The notes under the pieces: model-generated
Seen by the model: only the letters and a program-made list of their open reading frames with translations
The model's database searches: none
Told to the model about the DNA's origin: nothing
Made by a program: the position numbers and the translations under genes
Shown here: piece by piece, positions 8,688-18,040 of the stretch
Layout: the number at the start of each line of letters is the position of its first letter
Position numbering within the stretch: the first letter of the stretch is position 1
DNA from: Syntrophobacter sp963666995
GTDB lineage: Bacteria; Desulfobacterota; Syntrophobacteria; Syntrophobacterales; Syntrophobacteraceae
Length of the DNA stretch: 64,000 nucleotides
Assembly (NCBI GenBank): GCA_963666995.1
Contig: OY762941.1
Coordinates: forward strand, 5,208,001-5,272,000
Direction: 5' to 3'

Positions 8688-11114
8688 TCAGAGAGATTTG
8701 GCAAGGGCGTAGACCGGATATCGCCGGCGCCGTTGAGACACAACGATGCGCCCATCCTTGCGCAGTTCGTCCAGAATCGAGCTGACCTTCACCGTCCGTT
8801 CATTGAGAGCCTCGGCAATCTGGGGCGGATCGAGCTCAGCCTCTCGCAAGGCCCCGATAATCCTCGCTGCAAGATACTCCTCGTCTATCACGTCCTGCAC
8901 GGTCTCATCGAATTCGATGGGGTTGATCTGGCTTTCGGGAAATTCTCCTTCAGAGGGCCGCCGGAGGCCGGCCCCCAGGACCCAGCGCACCCGTGGACGG
9001 TGGAGAGTCGTGTGTGCCGCGAACAACCGCTTTCGCATTGCTTCCGTTCGGTCGACGGGACCCATCCGGTCCGCCTCGCCGAGGAAGGAGTTCACCATCC
9101 TGACGAACGCCTCGGGCTCGTTGACATCCACGTATCCCAGTGCGATGCGCTGACGCTCAAGGCCGGACAGGGTGAGCAGCTTTTTGACGAGACTGACCCG
9201 CGACCAGGTATGGTCCACCCCGTGTCCGTAATGGCACGATGATGTGGGAGTACAACCGGCGAGCATGATGAAACTTGCTCCGTTCAGGAAGGCCATGGTG
9301 AGAATGGTTGGATCTATCGTCCCCAGGCACCGCACCGGCAGGATGAAGACCCTGCTGGGATAAGTGAGCTTCCTGATCGCGGCCAGTTCGGCCGCTCCCT
9401 GGCCGCCCCAACTGCAGGCAAACCCGAGCACGTCGGTCTCCTTCATATGGGAGACCACCGTCCTGACCCTCGCTTCAAGCTGTTGGGTGGAGTTATTCAG
9501 CACCTTCATGGCTTCATACGGGCAGGCCGCCGCGCAACTCCCGCCGCCGTCGCAGGTGTGGGGATCCACCTTGCGGATGATTCGTCCGGGAACGGGCTTT
9601 TCGTTCTCCACGCCGCCGCAAGTGCAGATTTCACTGCATAATCCGCAACCGTCACAAAGATCTTTGTCCACCGAAACCACTATCAGGGGACTGGCCAACC
9701 CGCCGTTTTGGGCTCTTTCCCTCAATCGGATGACTTCCCGCGCCGCCCGCTTGCCCTGCTGCAGGGCCTCGTTCAGGTCACAGGCCTCGTGAGCCGAACC
9801 GGTGAGGAAAGGCCATTTCACCGGTTCCTGCTCGGGTTTGACCTTCAGGGGCGGTTCTTTCAGACCGGTGTCATTGGCGAAAATCCGCACGTATCTGCTC
9901 AGACCGAGCGCTTTCGCGGAGAGAGGGCCGGGAACGGCCGAAAGGACCAGAGTCTCCCACGGAATTTCGTGGTCCATCTGGTCCCTTGAACTGATATAGG
10001 TCAAGCGTTGCGACTGGACCACCGGATGCAGCGCAGGTTTGTACTCGTGGAATTCGATGCCTTGATTCGCGGCCGCCCTCAGTTCGGCTCCGGTAAGCGG
10101 CGGCCGGATATCCGAGGGATAGAGCATCGCCGGGGTGACTTTGGGGTATTTGTCGATCAGGTATTGACAGTTGCGCCAGGCCGACAAGGCGGATAGCTTC
10201 CTCGCCGTGGTGCCGCCGTCGCCATTCACCCAGAAAACCGTCTTGCAGGGCTCCACATTGCCGCGGGCCAGACGATCCTCGAATTCAATCTGGTCGATCA
10301 CCCGCCCTCCGCCACCGGGGACAAGCTTCTCCCCCTCGACAAACTCACGGTCCAGCGCAAAAATTATGGCCGAGCCGCCGATTTCACGCACACTTCCGTC
10401 CGGCTGCTCCAAACCCAGGCTGTAGTTTCCCACCCGACCGTTCAGGTACGCCGGCGGGCAATCCTGTACTATGGTCACGAGAGGATTGGAGAAGACTTCA
10501 TTCAACAATGATTTCAGATCGGCCCGGTACAGTCGCGACCCGGGATATGCTCTTGGAAGCTTCCCCAGGACCTCATCCGGGGTGTGGAATTCCGAGAAGA
10601 GGACACTCTCCATCTTGAAGTGCGCCAGTTCGCGAGCGGCCTCAAAGCCCGAAATGCCTCCTCCCAGGATGAGGGCCGGGCCGGACAGATCCACCCGTAT
10701 CGGCGGGGTGGGTTCCAGCAGCCTGAGACTGGCCGCGCCTCCGCTGAGCAGCGCCGCGGCCTTGAGGGTCAGCTCCGCTTTGGGTTCCTTGTGAGCCAGC
10801 GCAACGTGATCCCTCAGGTTGGTGAGTTCGATCTGAGATTCCAGAAACCCTGAGTCTTCCAGAGCTCTGGAGAATTTCTTCTTCATGATTCGGTCGGAGC
10901 AGGCACCCAACAGGACTCGATTGAGGTTTTGCTTTTGCACGGCCTCTTTGAGTTCCGCAAGTCCCGAGGAGATGCAATAGCGTGGATGGCTCTGAATGCT
11001 TACAACGCCCTCCGTTCCTTCAAGCCGGCTTTCCAGCGCCGCCAGATCCACCCGGTCTGCGATCTGCCTTCCGCACTGACACAAAAAGATTCCGGTCCTC
11101 ACGCCGTTTTTCAT
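8688..11114 (-). CDS. hdrA: HdrA-MvhD fusion, FAD/iron-sulfur electron-transfer subunit
   Basis: The 808-residue protein has an HdrA-like N-terminus (LCQCG, VLLGACSDR), an FAD-binding GGGISG at 151-156, a ferredoxin module at about 485-540, an MvhD-type domain at about 560-690 (GCTPTSSCHYGHG) and a C-terminal winged-helix-like tail after about 745. HdrA flavoproteins split electron pairs; MvhD domains pass electrons from a partner dehydrogenase. The first [4Fe-4S] motif is complete (Cys487, 490, 493, 497), but in the second (Cys521, 527, 531) the expected Cys524 is Gly. Its start overlaps the upstream gene by ATGA, so the two are translationally coupled. No HdrB or HdrC is nearby, so the acceptor side must be encoded elsewhere or replaced by NuoEF. 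Confidence 0.88.
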   Translation of the reverse strand: MKNGVRTGIFLCQCGRQIADRVDLAALESRLEGTEGVVSIQSHPRYCISSGLAELKEAVQKQNLNRVLLGACSDRIMKKKFSRALEDSGFLESQIELTNLRDHVALAHKEPKAELTLKAAALLSGGAASLRLLEPTPPIRVDLSGPALILGGGISGFEAARELAHFKMESVLFSEFHTPDEVLGKLPRAYPGSRLYRADLKSLLNEVFSNPLVTIVQDCPPAYLNGRVGNYSLGLEQPDGSVREIGGSAIIFALDREFVEGEKLVPGGGGRVIDQIEFEDRLARGNVEPCKTVFWVNGDGGTTARKLSALSAWRNCQYLIDKYPKVTPAMLYPSDIRPPLTGAELRAAANQGIEFHEYKPALHPVVQSQRLTYISSRDQMDHEIPWETLVLSAVPGPLSAKALGLSRYVRIFANDTGLKEPPLKVKPEQEPVKWPFLTGSAHEACDLNEALQQGKRAAREVIRLRERAQNGGLASPLIVVSVDKDLCDGCGLCSEICTCGGVENEKPVPGRIIRKVDPHTCDGGGSCAAACPYEAMKVLNNSTQQLEARVRTVVSHMKETDVLGFACSWGGQGAAELAAIRKLTYPSRVFILPVRCLGTIDPTILTMAFLNGASFIMLAGCTPTSSCHYGHGVDHTWSRVSLVKKLLTLSGLERQRIALGYVDVNEPEAFVRMVNSFLGEADRMGPVDRTEAMRKRLFAAHTTLHRPRVRWVLGAGLRRPSEGEFPESQINPIEFDETVQDVIDEEYLAARIIGALREAELDPPQIAEALNERTVKVSSILDELRKDGRIVVSQRRRRYPVYALAKSL

Positions 11115-11728
11115 GACCGCCTCCTTTTCGCAGCCTCAAGCCCCGGAGAGGCCTCAGGCAGCCTGACCCGTTCAAAGAGCCGCCCCATGGATTCAGTCGG
11201 ACAGACATACAGGCAGGCACCGCATCCGACGCAGTCCCGGTTCGGCAACCGGTACGGGGTCGTCACTTCTTTTCGTATTCCCCGGTTTCCGAAAGAAAGC
11301 GCGCGCGCTCCCGAGACTTCGTCGCACGTCCGGACACACAGGCCGCACAGGATGCAGGTGTTCTCGAGATCGTCACTCCTGAAGCGTGATCCTCTTATCC
11401 CATAGCTCCCGGCCAGCTCTTTGATCTTCCCTGACCCCGGATACTCATCTGCGAGCATTTGCAGAATCCATCGGCGTACGTTCTGAACGCGCTCGCTGTC
11501 GGTGTGGACGTGAATGCCCTGGCGGATCGGGTAAAGGCACGAAGCCACGATGCGGCGCCTCTTCCCGTCATCCACCTCGACCGAACACAGGCGGCAGGCC
11601 CCGGCAGGTTCCACCGCGCCGTAATGACACAGGGTCGGGATGTCGATCCCGAAAGTCCGGGCAACATCCAATACGGTCCAGCCGTCCTCCCCCTCGACTT
11701 CTTTATCGTTTATGCGGAAGGTGATCAT
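11111..11728 (-). CDS. NuoG N-terminal / HoxU-like iron-sulfur protein
   Basis: The 205-residue protein matches the N-terminal iron-sulfur part of NuoG, HndD or HoxU without a catalytic domain. A plant-type [2Fe-2S] site is formed by CHYG...CRLC...VASC (about residues 34, 45, 48, 63). Two [4Fe-4S] motifs follow, CILCGLCVRTC and CVGCGACLYVCP. The His-ligated cluster motif usual between these regions is not seen. The likely role is to carry electrons between the NuoEF pair and HdrA. It lies 12 bp downstream of the NuoF gene and overlaps hdrA by 4 bp, so it sits in the middle of a tight operon. Confidence 0.85.
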   Translation of the reverse strand: MITFRINDKEVEGEDGWTVLDVARTFGIDIPTLCHYGAVEPAGACRLCSVEVDDGKRRRIVASCLYPIRQGIHVHTDSERVQNVRRWILQMLADEYPGSGKIKELAGSYGIRGSRFRSDDLENTCILCGLCVRTCDEVSGARALSFGNRGIRKEVTTPYRLPNRDCVGCGACLYVCPTESMGRLFERVRLPEASPGLEAAKRRRS

Positions 11729-11740
11729 CTCCGTCTCCTT

Positions 11741-13654
11741 TCAATAGACTTCTACCGCGCCGGACTCGCAGGCTTCCGCGCAGGCGCCGCACTTGACACA
11801 AAGAGAACCGTCGATCCGATGCGGTTTGTTCTTTTCCCCGGATACGGCGCCGGTCGGACATTCTGCGATGCAGCGTGTGCAGCCGTCGCAGGACTCGACG
11901 TTGATCGAATAGGTGATCAGGTCTTTGCACACCTTGGCGGGACAGCGCTTCTGAAGGATATGCGCCTCATATTCATCGCGGAAATAACGGATGGTGGACA
12001 GCACCGGACTGGGGGCGGAACCTCCCAATGCACACAGCGCACTGTCCTGGATCGCTTTGCCCAGAGAGACCATCTCGTCCAATTCTTCCGCGGTGCCGCA
12101 GCCCTTAGAGAACTGTTCGAGAACGGCATGCATCCGCTTTAGACCCAACCGGCAAGGGACGCACTTTCCACACGATTCATCCATCAGGAAGTCAAGGAAG
12201 TGCTTGGCCATATCCACCATGCACGTGGACTGGTCCATTACGATCATGCCGCCCGAACCCATCATCGATCCGGCCTCCCGGAGTGAGTCGAAATCAATGG
12301 GCAAATCCCATTTCTCCCTGGGGATGCACCCTCCCGACGGCCCTCCCGTCTGGATGGCCTTGAACTCTTTCCCACCGGGTATACCGCCCCCGATTGTGTC
12401 CACCATGTCCCTGACACTGATGCCCATGGGCACTTCCACGAGTCCCACGCGGTTCACCCGCCCCACCAGAGAGAAGATCTTGGTCCCCGTGCTCGTGGGG
12501 GTCCCGATGCTCTTGTACCAGTCCGCGCCCCTGGCGACGATCACGGGCACGTTGGCCCAGGTTTCCACGTTGTTCAGGTTGGAAGGCCGGTTCCAGAGGC
12601 CCTTTTCCACCGTATGGGTATACTTGGCTCGAGGCTCCCCGGGTTTTCCCTCGATAGAGGCCATGAGCGCCGTGGATTCGCCGCACACATATGCCCCGCC
12701 CCCCAGGCTGATGTTGATGTCGAAATCGAAGCCCGTGCCGAAGATATCTTTCCCGAGGAGTCCGGCCTCGCGAGCGGCAGAGATCGATTTCCGCAGGGTT
12801 TCAACGGCCAGGGGATACTCAGCCCGCACGTAAATGTAGCCTTCGCTCGACCCGATGGCGTAAGCGCCTATGAGCATGCCTTCCAGGATGGAGTGCGGGT
12901 CGCCTTCGATGAGGCCGCGGTCCGTGTAAGTGCCCGGATTCCCTTCATCCGCGTTGCACAATACGTATTTCGGCCGGCCGGGCGCCTTACGGCAGGACTG
13001 CCATTTGACCCCCGCGGGAAAGCCGCCTCCCCCGCGCCCGCGCAGTCCCGACCGGATCATTTGCTCGATCACCTCTTCGGGCGCCATCGAGGTCAACGCT
13101 TTGTGAAACGCGAAATACCCCCCCCGGGCGATATAGTGCTCCAGGTTGCCGGGATCGAGAAATCCGCAGTTTCGCATGGCGATATGCTGCTGGAATTTGA
13201 AGAAATCCAAGTCCGAGTAATTCGGTGCTTTCTTGAGGTATTCTTCCGGACTGCCTTCGAAGAGTTTCCGGGGACCACCGTCAAGTATCATTTCATCGGT
13301 GTCGAGCCATGCCAGTAGATTGGTCTCGGGGATTTTGCCGGCTGCAAATTCCTCCCAGATCGCTTCCGCCGACTCGACGTTTACTTTACCGTAGGTGAGA
13401 CGGGGTTTTCCCGGCACGATCAGGTCCACCAGAGGTTCTTCATAGCAGAGGCCGATGCAGCCGGTCTTTTCCACACTTCCGTCCCAATTCGAGCTGCGGG
13501 CTCGTTTCCGGAAGAAATCAAACACCTTCCGAGCCCCCGCCGTCAATCCACAGGTGGCCATTCCCACGAGGATCTTCGATCTCGTTGGCGGGTAGAGTTT
13601 GGCCACCCCGATCTCCTTGACCAGTTTAAGGTCTTCCAGGCTCCTGATTTTCAT
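11741..13654 (-). CDS. nuoF: NuoF/HndC-type NADH-binding flavoprotein with extra ferredoxin domains
   Basis: The 637-residue protein has a thioredoxin-like [2Fe-2S] domain at the N-terminus (ATCGLTAG, KTGCIGLC), a NuoF core with the Gly-rich SGLRGRGGGGFPAGVKW site for NADH and FMN (CNADEGNPGTYTDR), a SCGKCVPCRLG cluster motif, and a C-terminal pair of [4Fe-4S] motifs (CDGCTRCIAECP, CVKCGACAEAC). This is the layout of HndC/HymB subunits of NAD(P)-linked hydrogenases, formate dehydrogenases and bifurcating complexes. The start is taken at the Met of MKIRSLEDL (13654) because the upstream extension is not family-like and this start sits 4 bp from the nuoE stop. It is the NADH entry or exit point of the module. 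Confidence 0.92.
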   Translation of the reverse strand: MKIRSLEDLKLVKEIGVAKLYPPTRSKILVGMATCGLTAGARKVFDFFRKRARSSNWDGSVEKTGCIGLCYEEPLVDLIVPGKPRLTYGKVNVESAEAIWEEFAAGKIPETNLLAWLDTDEMILDGGPRKLFEGSPEEYLKKAPNYSDLDFFKFQQHIAMRNCGFLDPGNLEHYIARGGYFAFHKALTSMAPEEVIEQMIRSGLRGRGGGGFPAGVKWQSCRKAPGRPKYVLCNADEGNPGTYTDRGLIEGDPHSILEGMLIGAYAIGSSEGYIYVRAEYPLAVETLRKSISAAREAGLLGKDIFGTGFDFDINISLGGGAYVCGESTALMASIEGKPGEPRAKYTHTVEKGLWNRPSNLNNVETWANVPVIVARGADWYKSIGTPTSTGTKIFSLVGRVNRVGLVEVPMGISVRDMVDTIGGGIPGGKEFKAIQTGGPSGGCIPREKWDLPIDFDSLREAGSMMGSGGMIVMDQSTCMVDMAKHFLDFLMDESCGKCVPCRLGLKRMHAVLEQFSKGCGTAEELDEMVSLGKAIQDSALCALGGSAPSPVLSTIRYFRDEYEAHILQKRCPAKVCKDLITYSINVESCDGCTRCIAECPTGAVSGEKNKPHRIDGSLCVKCGACAEACESGAVEVY

Positions 13655-13658
13655 GGCT

Positions 13659-14126
13659 TTACCCCTTGCAGTGTGTCTTGAGCAGGGCTCCCGCCTTCTT
13701 CTGGTCGAGGTTGCCGTGGATCTGTTCATCCACTCTGGCGACCGGTCCCATGGAACAACATCCCAGGCAGTACACCTTGTTCAGGGAAAATTCGTGCTCC
13801 CGTGTGCCCCCCTCCACAGGCGGCTGCTCTACGCTGCGTTTCAATTTGTCGTACACGTTGGCCGCCCCTCTGACGTGGCAGGCCGTGCCCATGCAGACGT
13901 CGATTTCATGCTCCTTCCTGGGTTCGAGACTGAAGACTTTGTAAAAGGTGACCACCGCCCAACCATGGGATCGGGGAACACCTACGTGATCGCACACCGC
14001 GTCAAGCGCTACAGCCGGGACGTAATTGAATTTTGCCTGTACTTCCTGGAGTGCGTTGATCAACTGTTCGGGTTGCGGTGGAATCCGTTCCAGGATGGCT
14101 TCCAGACTTCCAAATGACACGCTCAT
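13659..14126 (-). CDS. nuoE: NuoE/HndA-type [2Fe-2S] subunit
   Basis: The 155-residue protein is a thioredoxin-fold [2Fe-2S] protein of the NuoE family. The ligands are in CMGTACHVRG and CLGCCSMGP. The N-terminal half (LEAILERIPPQPEQLINALQ) is the helical bundle that packs on NuoF. It heads the operon NuoE-NuoF-NuoG-like-HdrA. A strong ribosome-binding site (AGGAGGT at 14134-14140) precedes the ATG, and a sigma-54 promoter lies 44 bp upstream. Confidence 0.92.
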   Translation of the reverse strand: MSVSFGSLEAILERIPPQPEQLINALQEVQAKFNYVPAVALDAVCDHVGVPRSHGWAVVTFYKVFSLEPRKEHEIDVCMGTACHVRGAANVYDKLKRSVEQPPVEGGTREHEFSLNKVYCLGCCSMGPVARVDEQIHGNLDQKKAGALLKTHCKG

Positions 14127-14140
14127 GGTTCATACCTCCT

Positions 14141-14167
14141 CTTGATTGAATGACTCGCTCAATCAAG
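14141..14167. repeat. Perfect inverted repeat at the transcription start of the redox operon
   Basis: Two 9-base arms (14141-14149 and 14159-14167) are exact reverse complements with a 9-base spacer. The element lies between the predicted sigma-54 promoter and the ribosome-binding site, spanning the expected transcription start near 14159. It could be an operator or a 5' mRNA hairpin. Confidence 0.6.
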
Positions 14168-14169
14168 AG

Positions 14170-14185
14170 AGCAAGGTTGGGGCCA
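14170..14185 (-). promoter_or_regulatory. Sigma-54 (-24/-12) promoter of the NuoEFG-HdrA operon
   Basis: Read on the minus strand the sequence is TGGCCCCAACCTTGCT. It fits the TGGC-N7-TTGCW sigma-54 consensus with both invariant dinucleotides (GG at -24, GC at -12) and correct spacing. It points at nuoE, 44 bp from its ATG. The gene directly upstream on the same strand encodes a sigma-54 activator, which makes functional use likely. Confidence 0.8.
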
Positions 14186-14519
14186 TTCCACCATGTCACT
14201 TGAATTACACATTAAACTGGTTAATGGCTCAGGACGCCTTCCAACGGCGCCGAGCTAAAACAATCGAAGATGAAACGCGTTCGGGGGAAAAAAGAGGAAA
14301 GAATCGAAAATACAAAGGGTTAGAGAAATAAAAGGCATGTCGCAAAAATAAATTAGATGTTCACTTTTAATATTATCTAATGATAACGCCAAGTTACAGC
14401 TCTACGGCGACCCAGGGGTTTCCGGATGGAATGTTTACGCCGTGATTATGTTCAGAAATGAAACACCGTCACGTCAGCAGCCATATAAATATTGAATAAT
14501 CAACATGTTATACAGTGTT
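14186..14519. other. AT-rich upstream region, candidate enhancer for the sigma-54 activator
   Basis: There is no gene. The stretch is more AT-rich than its surroundings. Two 8-base sequences, TGAAACAC at 14459-14466 and its reverse complement at 14515-14522, form a widely spaced dyad; the second overlaps the stop codon of the activator gene. Sigma-54 activators usually bind 80-200 bp or more upstream of the promoter, so these are possible sites. Nothing else stands out. Confidence 0.35.
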
Positions 14520-16202
14520 TCAGAATTGAGATGCATGTTCGGATTTGAAATCGGCCTCCGTGATCTTGTGCGCTTTCATCTTGCGCCATAATTTGCTCCG
14601 GCTGATCCTCAGCATCCTGGCCGCTTCCTGCTTGTTCCAGGACGTTGACGCCAGCGCTTTGATGATCGCCTTCTTCTCCATGATCTCCAGAGGGGACCCC
14701 TCCACATCCCACTTCGGGGTCCACGAACTGTCCATCTGCGGAAGGTGGTGTTCGGTGATGATAGAACCCTTGGCGAAAACGGCGCAATGCTCCAGGACAT
14801 GCTGCAGTTCCCTGATATTGCCCGGCCAGCGGTGACGGTAGAAAATCTTCATCACTTTGGAGTCCACCCCTTTGATCTGCTTTTTCGATTTGCGGTTGTA
14901 CCGTTCCAAAAAGTGCTTGATGAGAATGGGGATGTCGTCACGCCGCTCTCTCAGGGGCGGCAGATGGATCGGGATGGTAAAGAGCCGGTAATAGAGGTCC
15001 TCACGAAACTTCCCCTGCCGCATGGCCTCCTTCAAATCCACATTGGTGGCCGCGATTATCCTGGCCTCAAGGGGAGTTTTGCGCGTGCCTCCAACCCGCT
15101 CCAACATTTTTTCTTCCAGAACGCGCAACAGTTTGACCTGCAGTTGTAGTATGAGGTCCCCTATTTCATCGAGGAACAGCGTGCCCCCCCTGGCCAGCTC
15201 GAACCGTCCGGGTTTGCTGGTAACGGCCCCTGTAAACGCACCGCGTTCATACCCGAAGAGTTCCGATTCGAGAAGGTTTTCAGGTATGGCCGAGCAGTTG
15301 ACGGCAATAAACGGGCCCTTGCGCTTGGGACTGTGGAGATGGAGGGCCTTCGCCACCAACTCCTTGCCGGTTCCCGATTCGCCCTGGATGAGCACGTTGG
15401 ATTCCGATGCCGCAATCATGGGCAGGCGCTGGACGATTTCCTGCATCTTCGAACTGACGCTGACGATGTCGGCGAAATGGACCTGATCCGCATCTTCCGT
15501 TGCGCGTGGCTGAATGTAGTTGAATTCGTGAAAGGTTTCCAGGCCGCCGAGCACCGTTTTGCCCCCTTTTCGAATCTGCGAGGTATTGACCATGATCGCC
15601 TTTTTTTCGCCCGACTTGGACATGATTTCCACATCCCGGGCGAGGAGGACTTCGCCGGTGCTCATGGAGATGCGCATAGGGCAATTATTGTGGCAGAGGT
15701 CGCTCCGGAATATTTGCCAGCAGAATTTCCCAAGGGCTTCACGCCTGGCAAAGCCGGTTATCCGTTGTGCGGTTTTGTTGAAATAGGTGATCTGCCAACG
15801 GGTATTCACCATGAAAACCCCCTCCGGCAGGCAGTCCATGAGTTCCTGATGGGACACCCCGAGGAACTTCAGGGCATGATCCGGCAGTTCATCGGTCCGT
15901 CTCTCCAGGGTGATGACCGCACCCGAGACCCGGTTCGACTCATCATGGAAAGGGCATGCGGTAAACGACAAACCCGGCTCGGGCAGTTGATTGCCTTTCA
16001 GCACACCCTGGTTTTCCTGCTCGTCGACGAGTATCTTGTCCAGAGGATATCCGTTCCGGGCAAATAAATCGGCTAACGGTTCGCCTGCATCCAGAATCAC
16101 ATCGAAGGGCAGAGGATGTCCGACGAGAAACTCCGCAAGGGAGTTGGCAGCCATTAGTCTGTGATCGCGGTTGATGACCAGAATGCCGTAATCTTCCCTC
16201 AT
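14520..16202 (-). CDS. PAS-domain sigma-54-dependent transcriptional activator (NtrC/Fis family)
   Basis: The 560-residue protein has a PAS-like region at about 1-100, a second PAS at about 118-228 with Cys161, Cys170 and Cys174 (CHNNCP), an AAA+ domain with Walker A GESGTGKE (274-281), the sigma-54 contact loop GAFTGA (321-326) and Walker B LFLDEIGD (342-349), and a Fis-type HTH at the C-terminus (NKQEAARMLRISRSKLWRKM). There is no receiver domain, so the signal is probably sensed directly by the Cys-bearing PAS domain, as in redox sensors. It sits next to a sigma-54 promoter driving the NuoEFG-HdrA operon and is the obvious candidate regulator. The 300 bp upstream (16203-16502) holds no gene. 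Confidence 0.92.
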   Translation of the reverse strand: MREDYGILVINRDHRLMAANSLAEFLVGHPLPFDVILDAGEPLADLFARNGYPLDKILVDEQENQGVLKGNQLPEPGLSFTACPFHDESNRVSGAVITLERRTDELPDHALKFLGVSHQELMDCLPEGVFMVNTRWQITYFNKTAQRITGFARREALGKFCWQIFRSDLCHNNCPMRISMSTGEVLLARDVEIMSKSGEKKAIMVNTSQIRKGGKTVLGGLETFHEFNYIQPRATEDADQVHFADIVSVSSKMQEIVQRLPMIAASESNVLIQGESGTGKELVAKALHLHSPKRKGPFIAVNCSAIPENLLESELFGYERGAFTGAVTSKPGRFELARGGTLFLDEIGDLILQLQVKLLRVLEEKMLERVGGTRKTPLEARIIAATNVDLKEAMRQGKFREDLYYRLFTIPIHLPPLRERRDDIPILIKHFLERYNRKSKKQIKGVDSKVMKIFYRHRWPGNIRELQHVLEHCAVFAKGSIITEHHLPQMDSSWTPKWDVEGSPLEIMEKKAIIKALASTSWNKQEAARMLRISRSKLWRKMKAHKITEADFKSEHASQF

Positions 16203-16502
16203 ACAGATTCCTCCTCACGGGATTGAGGTATAATGGCTCTCCGGGATCCCAGAAGGAATATGTCGAAGTCAGCACAAGTGGAGAGATGACACTTTGAACG
16301 GTGTCCAGCTTTATTATAGAGCAAATAGCATACCAACCCTATTGGGGCAATAGAATCCACGCTTCCGGTGCAATGAGAACATCACCTTTGAAGCGAAGCG
16401 CCGGATTCTCAGAGGCATGGCCCGCCCGGAAGACGGACGCACCCGGAATTTGGAACGCTCTTCTCGGTGACGCCTGCCGTTGATGTACCCCTCAACCGAT
16501 AC

Positions 16503-17441
16503 TCATTCGCCGAATGATTTGCGATCGAGAATCTCCCGGCTTTCCTGGGGACGGTCCACCCGGAGGGAACCCTTTACATACCGCAACCACTTCAGGTCTT
16601 CGGCCTGCATCTGGTCCAGGGCCTTGAAGAGGTCGGATATCTTGAAGTAGATGATGACCGAATGGGGCTGAATCAGATTGATGTCCTTTTGCGCCCGGTT
16701 TTCAGTGACATCGTATACGGTCACCACCCCTTCGACAAACTTGAGCAATCGGCCTATGCCGCTGCTGCGGCCATCGGCCAGCGGTCTATCGGCATCTGCG
16801 GACAGGAGCACCTGCCGCCTCGCCAGATATTCCCGAAATAGACCGAAATGGATTTTCCAGAGGTTTTCATAAGGTTTTACGATACGTACTGCATAGTAAA
16901 CCCGTTCTTTTTCCGGGGCAGGCTGATTGGCCCTGATCGGTCTTCGCACTGAAGATCCGACATCCTTCTCCTGGATTTCAGGGACTATCTCCGGCAGCCC
17001 CGTCGCCTTCCTCATCCCGGATTGAAGTTGTTCTATCGTATAGGACTTCCCGCCGACCTCAAACGGCTCGTCTTTGAGGACGATATGATCGATACTGTTC
17101 ATCAGTCCGAACGCCTGCTTGCGCTGGTCCTGGCTCGATTCCGGGGGAACCTGCGGCAAAGGGGGAGAAGGCGGGAGGGCGGCTGTCTGCCCGGGCGGCT
17201 TGACCTCGGTTTTCGGCAGCATCCGCCGGACGGGTTCGGATGAAACATCTCGGGATTCGGCTAATTCCCCGTCGGTCCGGCCCTGCGTGACGTCTGCGCC
17301 CGGTGGTGTATTGCGATCACCCATGCGGAATACCTCATGCCACCGATCCATTATATCTTCGTGCCACAGCAGAACCGATCCTGCGACAAGGAGAAGTATG
17401 CCCGCGAGGAGTATTACACTGGATCTTGTTGCTTTAGACAT
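16503..17441 (-). CDS. Membrane-anchored periplasmic protein with Pro-rich linker
   Basis: The product is 312 residues from the ATG at 17441, which is preceded by AAGGAG at an 11-nt distance; a GTG start at 17468 is less likely. One N-terminal membrane segment (SVILLAGILLLVAGSVLLW) is followed by a low-complexity Pro/Ser linker (PPSPPLPQVPPESS) and a C-terminal domain of about 190 residues. The segment YYAVRIVKPYENLWKIHFGL resembles a degenerate LysM motif, which would suit a cell-wall contact, but this is weak. The family is not recognised. It is a single gene, probably transcribed alone. Confidence 0.7.
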   Translation of the reverse strand: MSKATRSSVILLAGILLLVAGSVLLWHEDIMDRWHEVFRMGDRNTPPGADVTQGRTDGELAESRDVSSEPVRRMLPKTEVKPPGQTAALPPSPPLPQVPPESSQDQRKQAFGLMNSIDHIVLKDEPFEVGGKSYTIEQLQSGMRKATGLPEIVPEIQEKDVGSSVRRPIRANQPAPEKERVYYAVRIVKPYENLWKIHFGLFREYLARRQVLLSADADRPLADGRSSGIGRLLKFVEGVVTVYDVTENRAQKDINLIQPHSVIIYFKISDLFKALDQMQAEDLKWLRYVKGSLRVDRPQESREILDRKSFGE

Positions 17442-18040
17442 GACGTTCTGAACTCCTTGATGCGCCACGACCCTGAGTACCGCCCCACTTTCCGCAGCTT
17501 CGCCGCGTTATGTTGCCATCGTAACAGGCATCCACGTCATCAGGAATAGCAACGGCACCTCAAGCGTTCTTCAGGAATGCGGCATAAACAATGTGCAAGA
17601 TCTTGAAGGCCGTTATTTGTGGGAGGCACCTCACTGCTTTTGTTAAACTCTAGCCATGCAGAGCGGATTTTGTCAACTAAAGTCGGAGTGCGGGGAAGCA
17701 AAACCGGGCGGAAACCTGTGGTATGCATTTCCAACCTTCTTTGATCGACCGTATGATGAACCGGGGAAGAACCTCCATCCCTGATTCAAAGCGGGTCTCC
17801 GATTCCATGTTTTAGGATCAGGCGATTCGCTCCTCCGCTGCGTTCCAGCCGCGATAATTCTTTGAGGATTCCGCTTGATACCTGCGAAATATCCAATACA
17901 ATGCTGCGCGAATCTGTTCCCGGCCATCGGCCTCTTCCGGGGACGGCCCGGCACAGCCGGTTCACTCGTTGAGGCCGGGCCGTAAGATGCGAAATTAATG
18001 GGCGCAGGGCGGTAACTTTTAATCTTAACGGAGCGGGGAA
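17442..18040. other. Long divergent intergenic region
   Basis: About 600 bp lie between divergently oriented genes. There is no frame with family features. AGCGGGGAA just before the ATG at 18041 is a plausible ribosome-binding site. Promoters for both flanking genes are expected here, but none could be assigned with confidence. Confidence 0.4.
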
